Positions 1 to 4,999 are shown, counted from the first letter of the stretch. The stretch: 5,520 bases of DNA from Hyphomicrobiales bacterium (GCA_021775385.1 JAJFHW010000262.1:1-5520), one strand, 5' to 3'. Notes: generated by a model from the sequence alone, not told the origin. Translations and numbers: made by a program.

Positions 1-331
1 CACTCCCATCTTTAAAACGCTCAAGCCCATCAACACTACTGTCAAACAAAGAAGCAAGGTCAGAACGAGACTCGCGTAAAGCCCACTCTAATAATGGGTC
101 ATGGCTACCAACAACAATGTTAGCACGCTCTTTACGCCGAAGCGCAGAGAAACCAGAACCATTTTCAACCAACCATTGATCGATGGCTTTACGAGGGAAA
201 AGTAACTTACCCGTTGCACGGCTACACGGCACTTCTCCAGAAGAAGCAAGGTCATAAACCCGGCGCTCTTTAATACGTAGCAAGTCAGCCAGTTCTTTGG
301 TCGTTAAAAATTCTATAGATTGATATCTCAT
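1..331 (-). CDS. HTH (excisionase-type) transcriptional regulator with PBP-like domain, 3' end outside window
   Basis: Reading the minus strand from ATG at 331-329 gives 110 codons without a stop, running off the window edge. Residues about 9-54 form an excisionase/MerR-like helix-turn-helix: TTKELADLLRIKERRVY, then a turn with SGEVPCSRATGK and the closing LLFPRKAIDQWL. After a short linker, residues 71-85 (NIVVGSHDPLLEWAL) look like the start of the periplasmic-binding-like domain that follows this HTH in a known regulator family, some members of which are linked to molybdate/tungstate-type oxyanions. Most of that domain lies outside the window, so the ligand cannot be inferred. An AGGCGG lies only 3 nt before the ATG, which is close for a Shine-Dalgarno, but no other ATG is available. 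The gene is divergent from the secreted-protein gene at 519 and shares a 187-bp AT-rich intergenic region with it, so it could regulate itself or that neighbour (inference). Confidence 0.82.
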   Translation of the reverse strand, partial: MRYQSIEFLTTKELADLLRIKERRVYDLASSGEVPCSRATGKLLFPRKAIDQWLVENGSGFSALRRKERANIVVGSHDPLLEWALRESRSDLASLFDSSVDGLERFKDGS

Positions 332-518
332 AAACCGCCTGAATTCTTCTATTTCTAGCTAAGGGCAACCCTTTGCAAAACAAAATTCAAAATATTTTTC
401 TTAAATTTGAACCTTTTACTCAAGCCAAACGACATATCTAGTACGAAACAAAATGAGTGAACGAAATTAAGTAAACCCAAATTTAAGTAAACATTGTATT
501 TTAGGAGACTATAACATC
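332..518. promoter_or_regulatory. Divergent intergenic region with direct and inverted repeats
   Basis: This AT-rich gap separates the divergent regulator and secreted-protein genes and must carry both promoters, although no clear -35/-10 pair can be assigned. Visible sequence structure: TTAAGTAAAC occurs twice (467-476 and 483-492), 16 nt start to start, just upstream of the plus-strand ribosome site. An inverted TTCAAA / TTTGAA pair spans 386-411. Either could be an operator, but 10-nt and 6-nt repeats in AT-rich DNA can also arise by chance. The ribosome site for the plus gene is AGGAG at 503-507, 11 nt before the ATG at 519. Confidence 0.4.
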
Positions 519-1061
519 ATGTCATTGAACTCAATCATCTCAAAAACTGTTCCCCTATCCATTTTAATGGGCCTTTTAGCTCTCTCAAGCGTGAGCTTCA
601 CCTCAGTAAACAGCGCCAACGCGGCAACACAGTGTAAAAAGGCAATCGGCTCATATGGCATGTACTATTACAAAAAAACAAAGGCGAAAAGCTCAGCCGA
701 AGGTCGCTGGGAAAAGAAAACAGCCATTCAGCATGGCATTGGTCTAAGCTTTTGGAATAATGCAAAAAAACGCAGTAATATTTGTAAAAAACAAGCAAAC
801 AATACATGGCGCTGTTTCGCCATCGGCACACCTTGCCAAACCAAAACAGTTTGTAAGCCTAAAGTGAAAAAACACGGCATGTATTATTATAACAAGCAAA
901 AAGCTAAAAGCTCAGCCAAAGGCCGCTGGGAAAAACAAGCAGCCATCCAATATGGCGTGAAATACAGCTTCTGGAATAATGCAAAAGTGAAAAACTACAA
1001 ATGTAAAAAACAACCAAACAACACATGGCGCTGTCTAGCAATCGCAAGACCATGCCACTAA
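519..1061 (+). CDS. Secreted basic protein with two tandem four-cysteine W/C repeats, function unknown
   Basis: The 180-residue product begins with a signal peptide: Lys at position 9, a hydrophobic core at about 11-28, and probable cleavage after ANA near residue 35. The mature part is Lys-rich and consists of two copies of one module, 73 residues apart. Cysteines fall at 39, 89, 99, 106 and 112, 162, 172, 179, with identical spacing (49, 9 and 6 intervening residues). Shared blocks are GMYYY, AKSSA.GRWEK, a SFWNNAK block and NNTWRC. From memory, a W...YG...W..A....C......W.C....PC pattern occurs in uncharacterised exported proteins of alphaproteobacteria. No enzymatic motif is visible. The even cysteines suggest disulfide-stabilised periplasmic or extracellular domains. 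AGGAG at 503-507 supports the start, and a strong terminator follows 39 nt after the stop, so the gene looks monocistronic. Confidence 0.88.
   Translation: MSLNSIISKTVPLSILMGLLALSSVSFTSVNSANAATQCKKAIGSYGMYYYKKTKAKSSAEGRWEKKTAIQHGIGLSFWNNAKKRSNICKKQANNTWRCFAIGTPCQTKTVCKPKVKKHGMYYYNKQKAKSSAKGRWEKQAAIQYGVKYSFWNNAKVKNYKCKKQPNNTWRCLAIARPCH
633..836 (+). repeat. Intragenic repeat copy 1 (four-Cys module)
   Basis: Encodes Cys39 to Cys106 of the secreted protein. It matches the copy starting at 852 with a constant offset of 219 nt and no indel, as shown by the identical cysteine spacing. The DNA remains visibly similar, for example AGCTCAGCC followed by GGYCGCTGGGAAAA, and TGGAATAATGCAAAA in both. 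This indicates an in-frame duplication. Confidence 0.85.
852..1055 (+). repeat. Intragenic repeat copy 2 (four-Cys module)
   Basis: Encodes Cys112 to Cys179, the second module of the secreted protein. It has diverged from copy 1 mainly at surface-type positions (Lys/Asn/Gln exchanges) and keeps all Cys and Trp residues, which suggests selection on the fold. Confidence 0.85.
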
Positions 1062-1100
1062 GTTAACTCACTAAATTAGACAAAGTTAATAAACAAAAAA

Positions 1101-1132
1101 AGAACTCAGCCCACTTTGGGTTGGGTTCTTTT
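1101..1132. terminator. Bidirectional Rho-independent terminator
   Basis: AGAACTCAGCCCA (1101-1113) pairs with TGGGTTGGGTTCT (1117-1129) around a 3-nt CTT loop, a 13-bp stem including two G-U pairs. On the plus strand the stem runs into TTTT. On the minus strand it runs into the complement of the A-run at 1094-1101, a run of about eight T. It can therefore end transcription of the secreted-protein gene and also stop minus-strand transcripts coming from trhO. Confidence 0.85.
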
Positions 1133-1186
1133 GCGCATAATAAAAACCAGCCTTATGAGAAAAAAACTAGCGGCCCGAAGAAGAAG

Positions 1187-1288
1187 CTCAGCCCTCTTTC
1201 AGGGCTGAGGGACATGACGCCTCTGGCGTCCGGCGCCTAGCGCCGCCCCTCGGAGGGCCCGCTGCTTCGCAGCGATATAGCACGTGAG
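1187..1288 (-). repeat. Multi-hairpin palindromic repeat element, copy A
   Basis: Four hairpins lie nearly end to end: a 9-bp stem CTCAGCCCT/AGGGCTGAG (1187-1209), GACGCC-TCT-GGCGTC (1216-1230), CGGCGC-CTA-GCGCCG (1231-1245) and CGCTGC-TTC-GCAGCG (1260-1274). The linkers GGACATGACG (1210-1219, overlapping the second stem), CCTCGGAGGGCCCG (1248-1261) and ATATAGCACGTGAG (1275-1288) recur, with small changes, in copies at 5212-5314 and/or 5403-5476. The element lies 15 nt beyond the trhO stop and is assigned to the minus strand as part of that gene's 3' untranslated region. The 9-bp hairpin may also help terminate trhO, although only a pyrimidine-rich tract follows it. Confidence 0.72.
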
Positions 1289-1303
1289 TGAAAAAGTGAG
1301 TAT

Positions 1304-2323
1304 TCACCCAGTATTCTTTTTTCGTCTCTGGCGCTCTTTATTTTCTTTTTTAAGTTGCCGTTGGCGTGTCGCCGCAATTGTCGCTTCATCTCCCAAATGC
1401 GCAAGCCCCGTTGAAGCAGCCAATACCATTTGCTTTTGCCGCTCACGAGCCCGGTCACGTTCTACATCTGTCTTCGTCGTGGCACAATAAGCGCATTGCA
1501 CACCAAGCTCATATAAAGGATCAGCGCGGTCTTCAACACTCAGCGGTTGACGGCAGGCATGGCAAAGCAAAAAGTCTTGCGGCACCAAATCATGCCCCAC
1601 AGCAACACGCTCATCAAAAACAAAACAGCCCCCTTCCCATAGGCTCTTTTCTTCAGGCTGCTCTTCCAAATAACGTAGGATCCCACCCTTTAAATGGTAC
1701 ACTTCCTCAAATCCGTGCGCCATCATATAGCTTGAAGCTTTCTCACACCGAATGCCGCCTGTGCAAAACATCGCAACTTTTTTATCCTTTTCAGGATCAA
1801 GGTTGTCAGAAACCCAATCTTTAAATTCAGTGAAGCTCTTCGTTTTCGGATCAACCGCGCCCTTAAATGTACCGATATCAACTTCATAATCATTTCGCGT
1901 ATCAATCACCACCATTTCAGGGTCTGAAATAATCTCATTCCATTCTGTAGGGTTAAGATAAGTACCAACTTGCTCATTCGGGTTGGCTTCAGGTGCGCGC
2001 AAAGTCACAATTTCTTGTTTCAACTTCACCTTCATCCGCAAAAAAGGAGATTTATCACTATATGAATATTTAACATCAAGTCCGGAAAAACGATTTTTGA
2101 AAATATTCCCTGTTTTAAAATAAACAATCAACTCATCGATAGCCTCAACAGAGCCAGCAACCTTGCCATTAATCCCCTCATTAGCAAGCAATAAGGTTCC
2201 TTTTATTCCCCGGGCATCACAAAACTCAGTGATTGGGCCTCGCAAAGCTTCAAAATCATCTAATGTGACAAAATGATAAAGCGCAGCAACTTTATAATCG
2301 AAATGATCTAGCGGTTCTGCCAT
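1304..2323 (-). CDS. trhO: tRNA uridine(34) hydroxylase TrhO (rhodanese-domain, UPF0176/YceA family)
   Basis: TrhO (YceA) uses molecular oxygen to hydroxylate U34 of certain tRNAs, giving ho5U, the precursor of wobble cmo5U or mo5U; it is cytosolic. The 339-residue product shows the full family layout. The N-terminal alpha/beta domain has KVAALYHFVTLDD and GTLLLANEGINGKVAG (residues about 11-57). A rhodanese domain lies at about 126-222 with VIDTRNDYE and the catalytic loop FCTGGIRCEKA (Cys187, Cys193), then HLKGGILRYLEE. A C-terminal segment has two CxxC pairs (Cys254/257, Cys277/280), probably metal-binding, and a Lys/Arg-rich tail. ATG at 2323 is chosen because GGAAG at 2335-2339 lies 11 nt upstream and the protein then starts close to the conserved domain. 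An in-frame TTG at 2371 would add 16 non-conserved residues. The gene stands alone, convergent with the secreted-protein gene. Confidence 0.95.
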   Translation of the reverse strand: MAEPLDHFDYKVAALYHFVTLDDFEALRGPITEFCDARGIKGTLLLANEGINGKVAGSVEAIDELIVYFKTGNIFKNRFSGLDVKYSYSDKSPFLRMKVKLKQEIVTLRAPEANPNEQVGTYLNPTEWNEIISDPEMVVIDTRNDYEVDIGTFKGAVDPKTKSFTEFKDWVSDNLDPEKDKKVAMFCTGGIRCEKASSYMMAHGFEEVYHLKGGILRYLEEQPEEKSLWEGGCFVFDERVAVGHDLVPQDFLLCHACRQPLSVEDRADPLYELGVQCAYCATTKTDVERDRARERQKQMVLAASTGLAHLGDEATIAATRQRQLKKENKERQRRKKNTG

Positions 2324-2334
2324 AACAGTTAAAA

Positions 2335-2339
2335 CTTCC
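2335..2339 (-). promoter_or_regulatory. Ribosome binding site deciding the trhO start
   Basis: On the minus strand this reads GGAAG, 11 nt before ATG 2323. It supports that start over the upstream in-frame TTG at 2371, which is preceded only by A/T-rich sequence without an obvious Shine-Dalgarno. Confidence 0.5.
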
Positions 2340-2442
2340 AATATTTCAGGTTTCAAAACAGCGTTCAGCAAATTCTAAAAATAAAACAGCTAATCACGCT
2401 TAAATCTAGGACAATCCCCTAAATCTACTTTTATAGTTTGTT

Positions 2443-2468
2443 TTGACAAGACCTCTAATAACTGTCAA
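2443..2468. promoter_or_regulatory. Inverted repeat TTGACA-N14-TGTCAA
   Basis: Perfect 6-nt inverted half-sites, TTGACA at 2443-2448 and TGTCAA at 2463-2468, lie 14 nt upstream of the FNR-type box in the trhO/copper-cassette intergenic region. Each arm also resembles a -35 hexamer (one per strand), but no convincing -10 sits 16-18 nt away on either strand. It may be an operator or a chance match. Confidence 0.3.
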
Positions 2469-2482
2469 GTCCACACCCAACA

Positions 2483-2496
2483 TTGATATAAATCAA
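2483..2496. promoter_or_regulatory. FNR/Anr/Dnr-type box TTGATATAAATCAA
   Basis: The 14-mer matches the established FNR-family consensus TTGAT-N4-ATCAA at every defined base. Its centre (about 2489.5) is roughly 145 nt upstream of the ATG at 2635 and 166 nt upstream of the trhO ATG on the other strand. If it acted as a class II activator site for the plus-strand genes, transcription would start near 2531, leaving a leader of about 100 nt. The sequence alone does not say whether an oxygen-sensing FNR, a Dnr/NnrR-type NO sensor or another CRP/FNR member binds it. Confidence 0.6.
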
Positions 2497-2634
2497 GACC
2501 TTATTTGAAGAGCACTGGTACCTATCAGGGGGTAAAACTACAAAAGTGTGTGGAATTCACAATAGTTTGAAAAAACTTGAGTAACGCGACGATTTCACAC
2601 TTGTCGAAGACCAGGAATTGGGTATTTTAGCATT

Positions 2635-3060
2635 ATGTTCGCAAAGAAAAAAATTAACGCTACAAAAACGAAAACTGCCAAATCAGTAAAACTTGGCACG
2701 CGTTATTCGCTCTTGATGGTTCTAATTATGCAATTAGCGATCACAAGTATTCTTTGTGCGACTAGCAGCTATATTGCAAACGCTAATGCAATAACCATTT
2801 GCACGGCCTTCGGCTTAAAAACCATCTCTCTAGATGAAAATGGTGAACCAGTTGAGCAAGAGCAACAAAAACATGAAGCTTTTAGCAAAACCTGTTTCCA
2901 TTGCGCAAGCAGCTGTTCAATGGCAGCCCTTGCTCCTCAGTCTGAATACGCAATATATGCTGGCCTAAACCTTATTTTTCGGCCCACAGTAACTGAAGTT
3001 CTAAAAACAAAACTTCTTGCCCAAGGGCCGCCACCGCGTGCCCCGCCGGTTCACGCATAA
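2635..3060 (+). CDS. DUF2946-like cysteine-containing membrane-anchored or exported protein
   Basis: The 141-residue product has a long basic N-region (about ten Lys/Arg in residues 4-23), a hydrophobic segment at about 25-42 and a possible cleavage site after ANA near residue 52. It is therefore exported or anchored with its C-terminus in the periplasm. After that come ICTAFGLKTISLDENGE (residues 55-71) and a cysteine cluster CFHCASSC (Cys87, 90, 94), ending in a Pro-rich tail, AQGPPPRAPPVHA. The 'CT..G...I.LDE.G ... C..C' layout resembles DUF2946, a family of unknown function often found near copper-handling genes. This assignment is by eye. The Cys cluster, Cys56 and tail His make metal binding conceivable (inference). 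No strong Shine-Dalgarno precedes ATG 2635, and no alternative start codon lies just upstream in frame. It is the first of three same-strand envelope genes downstream of the FNR-type box. Confidence 0.8.
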   Translation: MFAKKKINATKTKTAKSVKLGTRYSLLMVLIMQLAITSILCATSSYIANANAITICTAFGLKTISLDENGEPVEQEQQKHEAFSKTCFHCASSCSMAALAPQSEYAIYAGLNLIFRPTVTEVLKTKLLAQGPPPRAPPVHA

Positions 3061-3098
3061 AATCTCAATTTTTTCAAAAAATTAACAGAGCCAAACGA

Positions 3099-3128
3099 CC
3101 TGAGGTATGCCCGCATACCATAGGTTTT
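3099..3128 (+). terminator. Hairpin with short U-tract, possible attenuator
   Basis: GGTATGC (3104-3110) pairs with GCATACC (3113-3119), more realistically a 6-bp stem with a CCCG loop. The stem can be extended by CCT (3099-3101) with AGG (3122-3124) across a 2x2 internal loop. TTTT follows at 3125-3128. It lies between the DUF2946-like gene and the outer-membrane protein gene. It is a weaker terminator than the others here and could allow partial read-through, setting the ratio of the two products. Confidence 0.5.
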
Positions 3129-3154
3129 AATGCTCTATTTTTGTAGTTTTACAA

Positions 3155-3159
3155 CGGAG
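3155..3159 (+). promoter_or_regulatory. Ribosome binding site deciding the start at 3166
   Basis: CGGAG lies 6 nt before ATG 3166. An in-frame ATG at 3130 would place 12 extra residues (MLYFCSFTTEFF) in front of an otherwise normal signal peptide and overlaps the hairpin-tail region, so 3166 is preferred. Confidence 0.65.
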
Positions 3160-3165
3160 TTTTTT

Positions 3166-4278
3166 ATGTCTTTTCAATTAACAAAAACAAACAGCGCACT
3201 TGCCCTAGCACTTGCTGCAACTTTAAGTCTTTCAGCTCCTCTAAAAGCTGATGAAAGTCACGGCTCAGATCACAAAACACACCGTGCTGATGGCCACGCC
3301 CCAATCGGCGTAATGGGTGATCACCTCCATAAAAAAGGCGAGTTCATGATGTCTTACCGTTTCATGACCATGGGCATGAAAGGTAACCAGCAAGGCACAG
3401 ATAACATCTCACCGGACACCATCGCCACAACCATTCCAAACCGTTTCTTTGGCACTCCTGGCCAACCACAAACATTGCGCGTGGTCCCAACAGAAATGAC
3501 AATGGACATGCACATGATTGGCGCAATGTTCGCACCAACAGATAACCTTACATTAATGGCCATGATTTCAGTCATTGAAAAAGAAATGGAACACATCACT
3601 TACCAAGGTGGTGGTGCTAATACAAATGTGTTAGGAAAATTCAAAACACGCACAAACGGCATTGGTGATCTAAACATCGGCGGCCTTTATGGCCTATATA
3701 ATGATGGCACGACTAAAATCCATTTCAATGGCGGCCTCAGCATCCCAACGGCTAGCACTACAAGACGCGATGACATCCTAACACCAATGGGCGGCAACCC
3801 AACTGTTCGCCTCCCCTATCCAATGCAACTCGGCACAGGCACATGGGATCTATTACCAGGCCTGACCGTTCAAAGTCGCATGGGGGATTTTTCTTATGGC
3901 GCGCAATATAAAGCTAGGTTCCACTTAGGAGATAACGACGAAGGTTATAGCTTTGGTGACAAACATGAACTAACAGGCTGGGTCGCATATCAATGGGCCC
4001 CTTGGATTTCAACATCACTCCGTCTAACAGGTGTAACTCAAGAAGAAATCGATGGCATCGATCCTAATATTGTAGCTCCTGTTCAAACAGCAAATCCAGA
4101 TAATTTCGGTGGCGACCGTCTTGACCTAGCACTTGGCGTGAATATGATCGCTCAATCAGGTCGTTTTGAAGGTCACCGTTTTGCAATTGAGTTTGGCGCT
4201 CCAATTTATCAAGACTTAAATGGCGTACAACTTGAAACTGACTACACATTGACAGTTGGTTGGCAAAAAGCTTTTTAA
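3166..4278 (+). CDS. Met/His-rich outer-membrane beta-barrel protein (transporter-like), probable copper role
   Basis: The 370-residue protein starts with a signal peptide (core about 10-24, likely cleavage after LKA at 28). A His-rich mature N-terminus follows (His at 32, 36, 39, 44, 53, 55), containing HAPIGVMGDHLHKKGEFM, a segment I recall from proteins annotated simply as 'transporter'. Methionine-rich strands come next: MMSYRFMTMGMKG (61-73), MTMDMHMIGAMF (111-122), and LMAMISVIEKEMEH (130-143). The rest alternates Gly/aromatic/polar residues as beta-strands do, and the chain ends in GWQKAF, with the C-terminal Phe typical of BAM-assembled barrels. There is no internal Cys. Met/His clusters and the PCuAC neighbour suggest copper binding or passage, but this is inference; a generic Phenol_MetA_deg-type barrel is the safer family-level call. 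A strong terminator follows the stop. Confidence 0.85.
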   Translation: MSFQLTKTNSALALALAATLSLSAPLKADESHGSDHKTHRADGHAPIGVMGDHLHKKGEFMMSYRFMTMGMKGNQQGTDNISPDTIATTIPNRFFGTPGQPQTLRVVPTEMTMDMHMIGAMFAPTDNLTLMAMISVIEKEMEHITYQGGGANTNVLGKFKTRTNGIGDLNIGGLYGLYNDGTTKIHFNGGLSIPTASTTRRDDILTPMGGNPTVRLPYPMQLGTGTWDLLPGLTVQSRMGDFSYGAQYKARFHLGDNDEGYSFGDKHELTGWVAYQWAPWISTSLRLTGVTQEEIDGIDPNIVAPVQTANPDNFGGDRLDLALGVNMIAQSGRFEGHRFAIEFGAPIYQDLNGVQLETDYTLTVGWQKAF

Positions 4279-4313
4279 GTTTTAAGTAACTAAAAATTTA
4301 TCTCTACAATCAC

Positions 4314-4361
4314 AAAGTGCCCACAATGAAAAGATACCTCCTTTGTCAGTGTGGGCATTTT
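4314..4361 (+). terminator. Rho-independent terminator after the outer-membrane protein gene
   Basis: AAAGTGCCCACA (4314-4325) pairs with TGTGGGCATTTT (4350-4361), a 12-bp stem with one G-U pair and a 24-nt loop. The descending arm ends in TTTT. It lies between the barrel gene and the copper-chaperone gene. The chaperone therefore depends on read-through or on a promoter within or near this short gap, since only 40 nt separate it from the ATG at 4402. Confidence 0.75.
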
Positions 4362-4364
4362 GCC

Positions 4365-4381
4365 TTTTATCAATGATAAAA
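4365..4381. promoter_or_regulatory. Small palindrome TTTTATCA-A-TGATAAAA upstream of the copper chaperone
   Basis: Perfect 8-nt arms around a single A, located 20 nt before ATG 4402 and immediately after the terminator. It could be an operator or part of a compact promoter, but it is AT-rich and its significance is uncertain. Confidence 0.3.
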
Positions 4382-4401
4382 ATTTTTACGAAAGATCAAT
4401 A

Positions 4402-4956
4402 ATGAAAGTTTTATTTTCTTCTCTTTTTGCTGTTTTAATTTGTTTAAGTACACCTGTTTTCGCTGGTGATGAAAAAATGAAAGAAACAGCATCAAACCTT
4501 TCAATCAGTCATGTATGGGGTAAACCGAATTACGGCCCAAATGGCGCTGCTTATTTCATCTTAAAAAACAACAGCAAAACCGACCGTCACCTAATTGGCG
4601 CCAGCTCTCCTCTATCAGACAGAGTAGAACTTCACACCCATCTAAAAGAAGATGGCGTCATGAAAATGCGCAAGATGAAAGACGGCATCATTGTAAAGCC
4701 AGGTGAAACTGTGCACTTTAAACCAGCTGGCAATCACGTCATGCTCATGAGCATGAAAGAAAAATTAAAACCAGGCGCAACTTATGACCTTGAATTAAAA
4801 TTTAAAGACGGCTCAACAGAAAAAGTAAAGGTCGCCATTAAAGATAAAGACCACGAAAAAGATCATAGAGGCTCACACGCCGACGATAAACGTGGATCAA
4901 ATGCAGATGACAAACGTGGCTCTGGTACCGATGAAAAGAAAATGAAAAAAAACTGA
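4402..4956 (+). CDS. PCuA(C)-type periplasmic copper chaperone with repeat tail, C-terminus frame-broken
   Basis: PCuAC proteins bind copper in the periplasm and deliver it to respiratory oxidases, often alongside Sco. The 184-residue product has a signal peptide (MKVLFSSLFAVLICLSTPVFA, cleaved near residue 21). A PCuAC domain spans about 30-147 with ISHVWGKPNYGPNGAAYF, VELHTHLKEDGVMKMRKM and NHVMLMSM. Expected ligands are present: His78 or His80, Met89 (or Met87), His112 and Met114. The site reads HTH where homologues commonly have His-x-Met, so one Met ligand may be replaced by His. A hydrophilic tail (148-184) has an eight-residue repeat, (S/N)ADDKRGS-like. The ORF stops at 4954-4956 right after an A8 run, while the repeat continues in another frame to 4999. 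ATG 4402 is chosen because an upstream in-frame GTG at 4351 lies inside the terminator. The ribosome site is weak (GAAAGA). Confidence 0.9.
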   Translation: MKVLFSSLFAVLICLSTPVFAGDEKMKETASNLSISHVWGKPNYGPNGAAYFILKNNSKTDRHLIGASSPLSDRVELHTHLKEDGVMKMRKMKDGIIVKPGETVHFKPAGNHVMLMSMKEKLKPGATYDLELKFKDGSTEKVKVAIKDKDHEKDHRGSHADDKRGSNADDKRGSGTDEKKMKKN

Positions 4957-4993
4957 GACTCGTGGTAGTAGCGCTGACGATAAACGCGGCAGC
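4882..4993 (+). repeat. 24-nt tail repeat encoding ADDKRGS units, crossing a frame break
   Basis: DDKRGS is encoded at 4882-4899 and 4906-4923 in the chaperone frame and again at 4976-4993 in the +1-shifted frame. A partial unit (TRGS, within 4958-4969) lies between. The DNA itself repeats: GACGATAAACGTGG and GACGATAAACGCGG differ at one base. Units 1 and 2 are 24 nt apart; units 2 and 3 are 70 nt apart, two short of three 24-nt periods. Confidence 0.8.
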
Positions 4994-4999
4994 GAATAA
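4957..4999 (+). pseudogene. Out-of-frame continuation of the copper chaperone tail
   Basis: Directly after the stop at 4954-4956, the +1-shifted frame reads TRGSSADDKRGSE (4958-4996) and then TAA at 4997-4999, extending the same repeat found in the chaperone tail. Losing one A from the A8 tract (4945-4952), or gaining two, joins both parts into a 198- or 199-residue protein. This may be a recent indel, a slippage or phase-variation site, or a sequencing error. Confidence 0.7.

Larger units (their letters stand above)
2324..2634. other. Intergenic region between trhO and the copper cassette
   Basis: This 311-bp AT-rich stretch between divergent genes must contain both promoters. It holds the trhO ribosome site, the TTGACA/TGTCAA inverted repeat and the FNR-type box described separately. 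From about 2500 to 2634 only minor features are seen: a GGGGG run at 2528-2532, a short TGTG-GAATT-CACA dyad near 2549-2561, and AGGA at 2613-2616. That AGGA lies 18 nt from the ATG at 2635, too far for a good Shine-Dalgarno. No convincing small gene or structured RNA was found. Confidence 0.6.

Noticed and set aside
1187..1288. CRISPR array or tRNA/rRNA gene in the hairpin-rich segments
   Set aside because: The hairpins do not repeat at regular intervals with spacers, and no cloverleaf with an anticodon or T-loop motif could be formed from these segments or from 5212-5476.
1366..1824. 152-codon plus-strand open frame inside trhO
   Set aside because: It lies antisense to the highly conserved rhodanese and C-terminal regions of trhO, and its product is low-complexity without a family signature.
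2324..2371. N-terminal extension of trhO from TTG at 2371
   Set aside because: It adds 16 residues not typical of the family and needs a rare start codon without a ribosome site, while ATG 2323 has GGAAG upstream.
2546..2584. Twelve-codon frame from GTG 2546 as a leader peptide downstream of the FNR box
   Set aside because: Although a GGGGG run lies upstream, the spacing is long, there is no regulatory codon run, and no alternative hairpins were seen.
4351..4401. N-terminal extension of the copper chaperone from GTG at 4351
   Set aside because: The GTG lies in the descending arm of the terminator, and the extension would bury a normal signal peptide that begins at ATG 4402.
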